Source of the DNA: Phycisphaera mikurensis NBRC 102666
GTDB taxonomy: Bacteria; Planctomycetota; Phycisphaerae; Phycisphaerales; SM1A02
Length of the DNA: 41,569 nt
NCBI GenBank assembly: GCA_945878575.1
Contig: CAMDUB010000018.1
Span: 1-41,569, forward strand
Reading direction: 5' to 3'
Shown piece after piece: positions 1-7,185 of this stretch. A program made the translations under genes and the position numbers. How positions within the stretch are numbered: position 1 is the first letter of the stretch; each line of letters begins with the position of its first letter. The notes below the pieces were generated by a model. It saw only the letters and a program-made list of their open reading frames with translations, was not told the origin of the DNA and ran no database searches.

Positions 1-771
1 CTGAAGGAAGCCACGGACACACTCGCCGTGCTCGCCGCGTTCCTCACCGTCCGCGCCGTGCGCCGCTCGCCCAATCACCGCTTCGCGTACGGCATCGGCA
101 AGCTCGAGAACCTGGTCTCCATCGCCATCGGCGGCATGATGGTCTTGGCCGCGCTGTACATCACCGCGCACGCCGCGCAACACCTGCAGAAACCGTTGCA
201 GCCCGAAGGCACCCTGCCCGGCGTGATCCTCTTCGGAATCTACGCAGTCATTAGTTTCGTCATCTGGATGCGCACTCGCGCCGCCGCGCGCGCGCAACCG
301 TCTGCCATCATGCAGTCGCAAGCGAAACTCTGGTTCGCCAAAGGAAGTTTCGACACGCTCATGGGTGGCGGCCTGCTCTTTGCGCTCCTCTTCCGCGCCG
401 ATGAATGGGCGTGGTACATCGATCCGATCGCATCGCTCGTTGGCGTGTGCTTCCTGCTACATGCCGCATGGGGCATGACATCGTCATCAGTACCAGACCT
501 CTTGGACGCCGCCGTTGAAGAGACCGTGCAGATCCAAATCATGCGCGGTCTCGTGCAACACATCGACGCATACGAGCGGATTCTCAAGGTGCGATCGCGC
601 CGCTCCGGGCCGCATGTTTACGTAGAAATCTTCTTGGAATTCGAGCCGGAACTCCGCATGCGCGAAGTGCAATCACGGATCGAAGCAATCCGCGCTGATC
701 TTGAAGAGCGCGTCGCCAGCACACAAGTGTTGATCTGCCCAGCGAGCCCGCCAGTCGCCGTTATTTCGTGA
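1..771 (+). CDS. Cation diffusion facilitator (CDF) transporter, 5' truncated by window edge
   Basis: The frame is open from base 1, so the start lies outside the window; a GTG at 28 is internal. The visible 256 residues fit the CDF family of proton-coupled divalent metal exporters (zinc, iron, manganese) in the inner membrane. The entering Asp in DTLAVLAAF matches the TM2 metal site region, followed by the family's HRFAYGIGKLEN loop, and DPIASLVGV matches the TM5 metal-site Asp. The last 90 residues form the soluble ferredoxin-like domain (VYVEIFLEFEP). The gene ends tail-to-tail with the STAS gene, overlapping it by 11 bp. The metal cannot be told from the sequence. Confidence 0.85.
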   Translation: MKEATDTLAVLAAFLTVRAVRRSPNHRFAYGIGKLENLVSIAIGGMMVLAALYITAHAAQHLQKPLQPEGTLPGVILFGIYAVISFVIWMRTRAAARAQPSAIMQSQAKLWFAKGSFDTLMGGGLLFALLFRADEWAWYIDPIASLVGVCFLLHAAWGMTSSSVPDLLDAAVEETVQIQIMRGLVQHIDAYERILKVRSRRSGPHVYVEIFLEFEPELRMREVQSRIEAIRADLEERVASTQVLICPASPPVAVIS

Positions 772-1150
772 CGCTCGCGCCCGAGGCTGCTGTGCCCGGT
801 CCAGCAGCGGCAGTTTCGCGCAACGCCTCAGCGCGTGCCGACGCAGAGCGGAACAGCGAAGTCAGTCCGCTCAATTCAAACACCTGCTGAACCGGTGGAC
901 GGACGGCCGCAAGCCACACCGTTCCGCCGCGCGTACGAGTGCGCTTGATGAGATTAATCAGCGTGCGCAACCCCGCGCTACTCACAAACGAAACATCGCC
1001 GAAGTCAAGAACCAACGAACGATGCGTCGTTGACTCGATGGCTGCCACTACCTCACGCTCAACGCGTTCGTAATGGATGGAATCCAAGTGCCCATCCAGA
1101 ATCGCGAGCGTTGCGTGAGATTGATCGACGATTTCAATAGTGACTTTCAT
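761..1150 (-). CDS. STAS-domain anti-sigma factor antagonist
   Basis: The 129-residue protein is one STAS domain (SpoIIAA/RsbV type) with a short Ala/Gly-rich tail. Such cytosolic proteins bind a kinase/anti-sigma factor and are switched by Ser phosphorylation in a partner-switching system. The LVLDFGDVSFVSSAGLRTLI segment is the phospho-loop; Ser58 lies where SpoIIAA Ser58 is phosphorylated, with Val in place of the usual Asp just before the Ser pair. No kinase or sigma factor lies nearby. The ATG is only 13 nt behind tRNA-Thr on the same strand and has no SD, so the mRNA may be released by tRNA 3' processing. Partner and regulon are unknown. Confidence 0.85.
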   Translation of the reverse strand: MKVTIEIVDQSHATLAILDGHLDSIHYERVEREVVAAIESTTHRSLVLDFGDVSFVSSAGLRTLINLIKRTRTRGGTVWLAAVRPPVQQVFELSGLTSLFRSASARAEALRETAAAGPGTAASGASVTK

Positions 1151-1162
1151 GATCGATCCGAA

Positions 1163-1235
1163 AGCCGCCGACCGGACTTGAACCGGTAACCTCGAGATTA
1201 CAAATCACGTGCTCTACCAATTGAGCTACGGAGGC
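1163..1235 (-). tRNA. tRNA-Thr (anticodon UGU)
   Basis: The reverse strand folds as a cloverleaf: acceptor GCCTCCG/CGGCGGC, D-stem GCTC/GAGC, anticodon loop TTTGTAA (anticodon TGT) and T-arm ACCGG-TTCAAGT-CCGGT. Discriminator base is T and CCA is not encoded. Two stems carry mismatches, T4/C69 in the acceptor and T29/T41 in the anticodon stem, but all invariant positions of the T and D arms are present. UGU decodes ACA and, by wobble, other Thr codons. Confidence 0.93.
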
Positions 1236-1250
1236 GGTCGCATGAGTCTA

Positions 1251-1272
1251 GCAGCGGCGAGACCCCCGCTGC
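1251..1272 (-). terminator. Possible terminator hairpin behind the secreted dockerin-like protein
   Basis: GCAGCGG pairs with CCGCTGC (7 bp, 8-nt loop) 20 bp beyond the stop of the gene at 1292-2473. There is no T-tract, so intrinsic termination is uncertain. It also lies just upstream of tRNA-Thr. Confidence 0.3.
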
Positions 1273-1291
1273 ACCCATCATCAAAGGGGGC

Positions 1292-2473
1292 TCAGGGTGT
1301 CGCCACCGTGAGCGGCCGCGACTCAATCGGGCAATCGGTCGCCGAAAAGTGGTAGCCGGACGTATACGTAGTCAACTGTTGGCACTGCGAATAGGTGGTG
1401 CCGCCGTCCGTACTCAGTTCAAACAGCAGGCCGGACGCCTTCCAGAACTGGAAGGTACTGGCGCGCACGGTGCTGACTGCCATTCCGTTGTACGAACCGG
1501 CGATATAGCCATCATTGACGCCAATGACCGCGCTGAAATACTTGTACTTGGTCCAGTCCTTCACACCGCCAGTGGCGGGCGTGTAATTCACCACCGATGT
1601 CACTGACCCCTGCGTTGCAGTCAACTGAATCTGCGTGCTCGAAATCACGTACGTCAGTGTGAATGGCAATGTGATGTTCATACCAAGGTAAGTGTTCCCC
1701 GTGCCCTGCACCGTGAGTGTGGGCTCGCTCGAGGTGATGCCCTGGCTCTGCGTCGAGTACGTGGAGTTGTTACCGATACCGATGAAGGCGCCAGCCTGAC
1801 CGCCGCCGTTCGTGCCGGCGTGCGAAGTGATCTGAATCACCGACGGTAGACCGCCCGCCACTTCGGCAGACGGACCAGTCTCAAAGAGATCCAACTCTGG
1901 AATCGTGGAATCCGTCGTGCACGCTGAGCCCGGACCGGCGTTCGAGTCACCGTAGTACCAGTGCCCGTAAGACGAATTGATCAGCGCCGGCGTATCCGAA
2001 CCATCCACGCCGTATCCATTCAGATACAGGTTGGCGTTCACCGGACCGTCCTTCCCAATGATGGTGGAGAAGTCCACGGTCACTGTGACTCGGAGCTTGT
2101 CGGTCGAAGTCGATGGACCCTTCAGTAGGTACAGGTTGTTGACGGCAAAGTCTTGCCAGTACTGCGAGTTGTTGTTCTTGTCGTAGATCTTGACTGTGGC
2201 GCCGGTGCTGTCCTGCACGGAACTGCCATTCGAAGGCTGCGCGTCGGAGCGCGAAGAGATCGCCCAGTTCAGTGCTGCCGTGTTCGTACCACCATTCCCA
2301 TTACCGCACGTGCCCCACTTGAACAAGAGGCGACCGAGATCGGCGCCGTCGACCACACCATTGCCGTCAATATCTTCCGGGCACGCGGTGTCACCTGCGG
2401 ACACGGCCATGGCAACACATCCAAGAAACAGCGCGACAACCGATGCAGAGCGGTGAGATACAAAGCGGTTCAT
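1292..2473 (-). CDS. Secreted protein with N-terminal dockerin-like module
   Basis: Residues 1-26 form a signal peptide (MNRFVSHRSASVVALFLG...SAG). Directly after it comes one Cys-flanked calcium-binding dockerin-like repeat, with CPEDIDGNGVVDGADLGRL followed by LFKWGTC. The remaining ~330 residues are Ser/Thr/Gly/Asn-rich, predicted beta-rich, with no domain I recognise. The ATG at 2473 was chosen because AGGAAAG lies about 8 nt upstream; the in-frame TTG three codons earlier would abut that SD. In this phylum the module usually sits at the C-terminus, as in the two secreted proteins at 31.5-36.1 kb, so its N-terminal place here is unusual. Function unknown; an extracellular or surface role is inferred. 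Confidence 0.75.
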   Translation of the reverse strand: MNRFVSHRSASVVALFLGCVAMAVSAGDTACPEDIDGNGVVDGADLGRLLFKWGTCGNGNGGTNTAALNWAISSRSDAQPSNGSSVQDSTGATVKIYDKNNNSQYWQDFAVNNLYLLKGPSTSTDKLRVTVTVDFSTIIGKDGPVNANLYLNGYGVDGSDTPALINSSYGHWYYGDSNAGPGSACTTDSTIPELDLFETGPSAEVAGGLPSVIQITSHAGTNGGGQAGAFIGIGNNSTYSTQSQGITSSEPTLTVQGTGNTYLGMNITLPFTLTYVISSTQIQLTATQGSVTSVVNYTPATGGVKDWTKYKYFSAVIGVNDGYIAGSYNGMAVSTVRASTFQFWKASGLLFELSTDGGTTYSQCQQLTTYTSGYHFSATDCPIESRPLTVATP

Positions 2474-2574
2474 GATGATCAACTTTCCTACGAGTGGGGG
2501 ATGACAAATACTGCACCACCATGTCTTACCTTCCGTTCAGGGCAAGAAATTGGCGGCAATTACTCCACAGCTTC

Positions 2575-4530
2575 TCACCCCCCGCGACCGCGCCGTCGCA
2601 CCGCAATCGCAATAAGCCCCATATCCGCGGGCGAAATGCCCGCCAAGCGCCCCGCCTGACCAAACGTCACCGGCCGAAACTTCCGCAGCGATTCCCGCGC
2701 CTCGGCGCCCAGGCCAGGGATGGCTTCAGGGTCAAGATCGGCAGGAATCGGCGACCGCTCGCTCTCCGCATGACGCTTCACTTCAGCACGTTGACGCACC
2801 ACGTAGCCCTCGTATCGCAGGTCCGTCACCACGCGATCAACGAGCGGCATCGGTGCCGCCACGCCCGCTGCGTGCAATGCGTCGGCCACCGCGGATACCG
2901 GTACGTCGGGCCGCCGCGCGCGGTCGCGCCAACGTTCGCCCGTACTTGCATCGACGCGCACCGCCAAGAGCCCCGCGCGGATCGCATCCATACCCAGTAC
3001 ACGCGCCTCGAACGCATCCATCCGTTGATCATCTACTAAACCAAGCTCACGCCCCAGCGGCGTCAGTCGCTCATCAGCGTTGTCAGCACGCAACAGCAAT
3101 CGATGCTCCGCGCGACTGGTAAACATGCGGTACGGCTCGCGCGGCGTACGCGTCACCAAATCGTCCATCATTACGCCGATATACGCCTGCTCGCGACCGA
3201 TGCGAACCTCGCCCTCGCCGCGCACGCGTCGCGCCGCGTTGAGACCTGCCACTAAGCCCTGTGCGGCAGCCTCTTCATAGCCACTGGTGCCGTTGATTTG
3301 CCCGGCGAGATAGAGCCCCGGCACTCGCTTGGTCTCACACGTTGCATCAATTTGGTGTGGCCACACCATGTCGTATTCAACCGCGTAGCCCCAACGCAGA
3401 ATTTCTGCGCGCTCACACCCACGCATCCCGCGCACAATTCCTTCCTGCACTTCTGCAGGCAAACTTGTACTGATACCGTTGCAGTACACCTCATCGGTAT
3501 ACAAACTCTCCGGCTCAAGAAAGACGTGGTGGCTATCGCGATCCGCAAAGCGCACCACCTTGTCCTCAAGACTTGGGCAGTACCGCGGTCCGCTCGAAGC
3601 TTCAATTTGCCCGCTGTACATCGGCGCGCGATGCAGATTGGCGCGGATCAATTCATGGATGGCCGCTGTGGTTTCAGTGATCCGACAATCAACCTGCGCC
3701 AGCCCAGGGAATGCGGCGCGCGCAAGCGATACTGTCGGCAGATCACTGAACGGCACTGGTGGCTCATCACCGCATTGCGGTACCAGCGAATCCCATGCAA
3801 TGCTCGCGCGCCGCAACCGAGGCGGAGTGCCGGTCTTTAGACGCCCTAGTTCAAATCCAAGCCCGCGCAACATGCCGGAGATACCCACTGCACTTCCTTC
3901 GCCCACGCGACCGCCTTCCGTGCGATCCTCGCCCGTGTGCATGAGCGCGCGCATGAACGTGCCGGTGGTGAGCACCACGGCACCTGCGCGCAGTTCGCAC
4001 ACTTCTTGTGGCGCACCTTCAGGCACAAACACTGGCTCGGCCATCTGCGTTCCCTGCACATTGCGCGCTACCGCCGCGTGGTCCACGCGCACGTGCCGCC
4101 AACCGGCCGGCAAACGCACACCGCTGCACACGCCATCTTCCACCAATAGATCGTCCACTGTTCCCGCGATCACCTGCACTTGCGCACGCGAAGCAAGCAA
4201 CCGCTGCACTTCAGCCGCATAGTGATACTTGTCACACTGCGCGCGCGGCCCGCGCACCGCAGCACCCTTCGACATGTTCAGCACCTTGAACAGAATGCCC
4301 GCATGATCCGTGGCGCGCGCCATCACTCCGCCAAGCGCGTCAATCTCACGAACCATCTGTCCCTTGGCAAGTCCGCCGATCGCCGGGTTGCAACTCATCG
4401 CGCCAATCTTGCCTGGATCCATCGTCACTAACGCCACACGTCCGCCCGCTCCGAGCGCCGACGCGGCAGCCCATGCGGCTTCAACGCCTGCATGACCGCC
4501 ACCAATGACAATGACGCCGAAGCGCTCCAT
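2575..4530 (-). CDS. mnmG: tRNA uridine 5-carboxymethylaminomethyl modification enzyme MnmG (GidA)
   Basis: MnmG is the FAD-dependent partner of the GTPase MnmE; together they form the (carboxymethyl)aminomethyl group on U34 of several tRNAs. The N-terminus has the FAD dinucleotide-binding motif VIVIGGGHAGVEAAWAA, followed by the family blocks MSCNPAIGGLAKG, LKTGTPPRL, YCPSLEDKVVRF and QINGTSGYEEAAAQGL. The C-terminal helical domain binds MnmE and tRNA. Length is 651 residues against about 630 usually. An ATG 20 codons earlier (4590) is possible, but the family begins at MERFGVIVIGGG and a TATCCT box sits 6 nt before 4530, arguing for a leaderless start there. mnmE is not in the window. Confidence 0.97.
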   Translation of the reverse strand: MERFGVIVIGGGHAGVEAAWAAASALGAGGRVALVTMDPGKIGAMSCNPAIGGLAKGQMVREIDALGGVMARATDHAGILFKVLNMSKGAAVRGPRAQCDKYHYAAEVQRLLASRAQVQVIAGTVDDLLVEDGVCSGVRLPAGWRHVRVDHAAVARNVQGTQMAEPVFVPEGAPQEVCELRAGAVVLTTGTFMRALMHTGEDRTEGGRVGEGSAVGISGMLRGLGFELGRLKTGTPPRLRRASIAWDSLVPQCGDEPPVPFSDLPTVSLARAAFPGLAQVDCRITETTAAIHELIRANLHRAPMYSGQIEASSGPRYCPSLEDKVVRFADRDSHHVFLEPESLYTDEVYCNGISTSLPAEVQEGIVRGMRGCERAEILRWGYAVEYDMVWPHQIDATCETKRVPGLYLAGQINGTSGYEEAAAQGLVAGLNAARRVRGEGEVRIGREQAYIGVMMDDLVTRTPREPYRMFTSRAEHRLLLRADNADERLTPLGRELGLVDDQRMDAFEARVLGMDAIRAGLLAVRVDASTGERWRDRARRPDVPVSAVADALHAAGVAAPMPLVDRVVTDLRYEGYVVRQRAEVKRHAESERSPIPADLDPEAIPGLGAEARESLRKFRPVTFGQAGRLAGISPADMGLIAIAVRRRGRGG

Positions 4531-4536
4531 CCCGGA

Positions 4537-4542
4537 AGGATA
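4537..4542 (-). promoter_or_regulatory. Candidate -10 box of mnmG, leaderless spacing
   Basis: TATCCT ends 6 nt before the ATG, with no SD between. A transcript would begin at or next to the A of the start codon. No clear -35 is seen. Confidence 0.5.
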
Positions 4543-4595
4543 GGTGACTGCGCATGCCCTGCATACGCGCTCGGCACTAACTTCATTCATCCCAG

Positions 4596-5882
4596 TTAAC
4601 GAACTAAGCGCGCGCGCCCCGGCACAACCGGCTCTCGCAGAGCATCGATCTCACCACCAAGGTGCAACTTTGACACGCTGCTTGCGGTCACCGAATCCAC
4701 AATGGCAGTTCGCATGGACACTATCGCGCCATCACTGATAATGACTCTGCTCTGTGGCGCATAGCAATGACCCCCAATCGATATCACAGCCGTGTCCGCA
4801 ATGGTCCAGTCTGCCGGTGCTCCGCGCTGGACGATGTTGTGACCAGGCCAGTTCTGCAGGGCATTCCCTGCGGTTCCTTGCAGTGAACTACCTTCGGAAA
4901 GATTGAGCGCCGCACCATCTCCAAGCTGAATGGTTGCTGCATCTAACTGAAGAACTGCCGAACCAGATAGCGAGATACCCATCACAAACTGATGCAACCC
5001 TTCATCAAGAATGATGGTTCCACTCGACGCCACCAATCCTAAATGCACGCCCGGCGCAACATGAGTGAATCCCATTCCATCGTGATCAATCGGTTCCGCT
5101 ATGCCCGCAGTGATGATGGGCATGGTTGAAGAAGCAAAGGGATCCTCAGGTATATCCGTCTGATTCTTGATAGCACCATCAATCCGTGTTGCGCTTGTTT
5201 CGTCCAGCGTCCCAGGAACTCGGACAATTGGAACCTCCATGCGAGCTCCACCAGCAAGCCGTACTGCCAACTGACTACTTGAGCTCACCGTCACTCCACC
5301 ACGCGCAGAGAGCCGAGCGGAACCTTCCATGTCAATCCCTGACCCAGAATCAGCCATGGTCAGTAATGACGTGATATGACGGGGTGGGTTGTACATGGCA
5401 ATGCTGGTCCGCTCCACGGACACTGGCGACGCCTTGAATAATCCCGAGAAAATGAGCGATGGCGCACCGTTTGGATGACCAGCAGCAAACCGAACCGTCA
5501 CTCGTGCTGCCGGCCCACCGTTTACGTTGCTTGAAAATGCACGGGAATCTTCGTCCCAATCGCCAAACTCAACATCTCCACCTCCTGCGGGTCCGTCAGC
5601 AATCTGCACAATAACGGGACCATTCGGACCACGATTGGTCGCCGCTGCAGCCATCGCATCTGCGCGGACAACATCAGGACCGTCAGCATGCCGAGCGGCC
5701 GCAGCCAAGGCGATAGCGTCAGCAGCGTTCTTGGCTCCGTTGGCAGATCGGACCACGATGCCAATTTCAAGCCCGAGCCAAGCAAGCATGAGCACCACCG
5801 GCAACACCACAACAACATGAATGGTGGACACGCCTCGGCGCTGTTGGCGCGAGGAACAAAGATATCGGTGCCAACTAGGCAT
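4596..5882 (-). CDS. TadG-like pilus assembly protein
   Basis: The 428-residue protein has a short basic head, then RRGVSTIHVVVVLPVVLMLA, a membrane segment of the kind that starts TadG/TadE-like pseudopilin-related proteins, followed by GAKNAADAIALAAAARHADG typical of TadG N-terminal domains. The rest is a long extracytoplasmic beta-rich region, with hydrophobic segments alternating with Gly/Ser turns (ITAGIAEPIDHDGMGFTHVA, GLHQFVMGISLSGSAVLQLD). It is divergent from the Tad operon with a 93-bp gap. The frame is open farther upstream, but the ATG at 5882 avoids overlap with the divergent gene and puts the transmembrane helix near the N-terminus. No SD. Assignment to TadG rests on the N-terminal region and context. 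Confidence 0.7.
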   Translation of the reverse strand: MPSWHRYLCSSRQQRRGVSTIHVVVVLPVVLMLAWLGLEIGIVVRSANGAKNAADAIALAAAARHADGPDVVRADAMAAAATNRGPNGPVIVQIADGPAGGGDVEFGDWDEDSRAFSSNVNGGPAARVTVRFAAGHPNGAPSLIFSGLFKASPVSVERTSIAMYNPPRHITSLLTMADSGSGIDMEGSARLSARGGVTVSSSSQLAVRLAGGARMEVPIVRVPGTLDETSATRIDGAIKNQTDIPEDPFASSTMPIITAGIAEPIDHDGMGFTHVAPGVHLGLVASSGTIILDEGLHQFVMGISLSGSAVLQLDAATIQLGDGAALNLSEGSSLQGTAGNALQNWPGHNIVQRGAPADWTIADTAVISIGGHCYAPQSRVIISDGAIVSMRTAIVDSVTASSVSKLHLGGEIDALREPVVPGRARLVR

Positions 5883-5975
5883 AACTTGGAGGATGTACTG
5901 TGGGGAAGCGATATTGAATGTTATTCTAAGTTCAACTTCCGCCTGCTCCAACCCATTCGTTTCTAAACATCTGGC

Positions 5976-6602
5976 ATGACCACCACCATCCTTGCAATCG
6001 CAAGCCCCATCGCGGCTGAAGGTATCCCGGCGTGGACATGGCTTTTGCTGATTGCCGCCGGAGTGGTGGCATCGGTGACAGACCTGCGTCACACCCGGAT
6101 TCCAAACTGGCTCACCCTGCCGCTCCTCGGGGGTGGTCTGCTGTATGCCGTGCTTCATGGTGGACTTGCCGGGCTCGGTCAGGCCGCCGCGGGAGCGGGT
6201 ATCGCTGGATTTGCAATGATCATCGGGTACATCATGTTCGGTGGCGGAGCGGGTGACGCGAAGCTCATGATGGCCCTCGGGGCATGGCTCGGATTCGATG
6301 CCTCAATCATCCTGACACTAGCCGTGACCGTTACCGGATTTATCCAAGCCATGGCAGCCGTCATTAGCCGCGGTGGTCTGAAAGATGTTCCCCTCACGAT
6401 CCTTCACAGCTTTGGCATGGTTCATTTCGTTACGAAGCAGGCTCTAAGAGGCAAGTTCATCGGGCCAGCGGAATCCGAAGAAACTAGCGAAAATACAATA
6501 CGTCGGCCACGCCCCAAGGGATGGATCCCCTACGCCCCGTCCATCCTCACAGGAACTATCGCGGCTTGGTGGTATTGGGAACACTACGGAGCACTTCGTT
6601 GA
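5976..6602 (+). CDS. tadV: Type IV prepilin peptidase, CpaA/TadV type (A24 family)
   Basis: This polytopic inner-membrane aspartic protease cleaves the short leader of the Flp pilin and TadE-like pseudopilins. Both catalytic Asp residues are visible: one in VASVTDLRHTRIPNWLTLPL after the first membrane helix and one in GGGAGDAKLMMALGAWLG (the GxGD-type motif). There are about five hydrophobic segments. As is usual for TadV, it lacks the N-methyltransferase domain of PilD. It is the first gene of the rightward Tad operon; its TGA overlaps the TTG start of tadE. No SD is seen. Confidence 0.92.
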   Translation: MTTTILAIASPIAAEGIPAWTWLLLIAAGVVASVTDLRHTRIPNWLTLPLLGGGLLYAVLHGGLAGLGQAAAGAGIAGFAMIIGYIMFGGGAGDAKLMMALGAWLGFDASIILTLAVTVTGFIQAMAAVISRGGLKDVPLTILHSFGMVHFVTKQALRGKFIGPAESEETSENTIRRPRPKGWIPYAPSILTGTIAAWWYWEHYGALR

Positions 6603-7012
6603 CCCGCCGCCATCGCGCATTTCGTCGCGGCGCCGAAACCGTCGAACTAATGGTCGCTTTGCCCATTCTGCTCCTCGTGATCTTCGCTGGATTCGAGTAC
6701 GGATGGGTGATCCTCCGCAGCATCCAGATAGACCATGCCGCAAGGCTCGGCGCGCGCCAATCCGCGCTCTCTGGTGCCACCGCCGAGAGCATTGAAGATT
6801 CAATCCGTGCTTCGCTGAATGGGGTTGGAATTCCAGGTGCCACCATCAGCTTTACTCCTGCAGATCCCTCGTCCGCCGATGCGGGAACATCGATCACTGT
6901 GGAAGTCCAAGTTGACTATTCCAATGTCCAACTCCTCGGATTGAGTAGTTTCATGCCCCTGCCGCAGACCCTCCGAGGTCGGGCATCGATGGTGCGCGAA
7001 CCCGACTCCTAA
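6599..7012 (+). CDS. tadE: TadE-family pseudopilin
   Basis: The protein of 137 residues has a basic head, then RRGAETVELMVALPILLLVI, the TadE signature with a Glu a few residues into the hydrophobic segment, followed by FEYGWVILRSIQIDHAARLG. TadE-like pseudopilins are processed by TadV and needed for Flp pilus assembly. The TTG start at 6599 was chosen because it overlaps the tadV stop (TTGA) and has GGAG 8 nt upstream; the frame is open farther back, but those residues are antiparallel to nothing known and basic. Translational coupling to tadV is likely. Confidence 0.85.
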   Translation: MTRRHRAFRRGAETVELMVALPILLLVIFAGFEYGWVILRSIQIDHAARLGARQSALSGATAESIEDSIRASLNGVGIPGATISFTPADPSSADAGTSITVEVQVDYSNVQLLGLSSFMPLPQTLRGRASMVREPDS

Positions 7013-7109
7013 GCAACGGCGTTCCAATCTTTCAGTTGGTTATCGGTCACCAAAGCTGCTCCGGTGGTGCATTTCCATGGCACCAAACCCTCTGTTCCCC
7101 GCCCGACTT

Positions 7110-7139
7110 TTGCGGCATTCCTCCCAAAACGCCGATAAA
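7110..7139 (+). promoter_or_regulatory. Weak candidate promoter of cpaBC
   Basis: TTGCGG and GATAAA are separated by 18 nt within the 173-bp gap between tadE and cpaBC. The match is loose; the gap itself suggests a separate transcript start or processing site. Confidence 0.3.
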
Positions 7140-7185
7140 CCCTGCCTGAGCCGATGACGCGCTCATGCGACTGGATATGCCCTAG

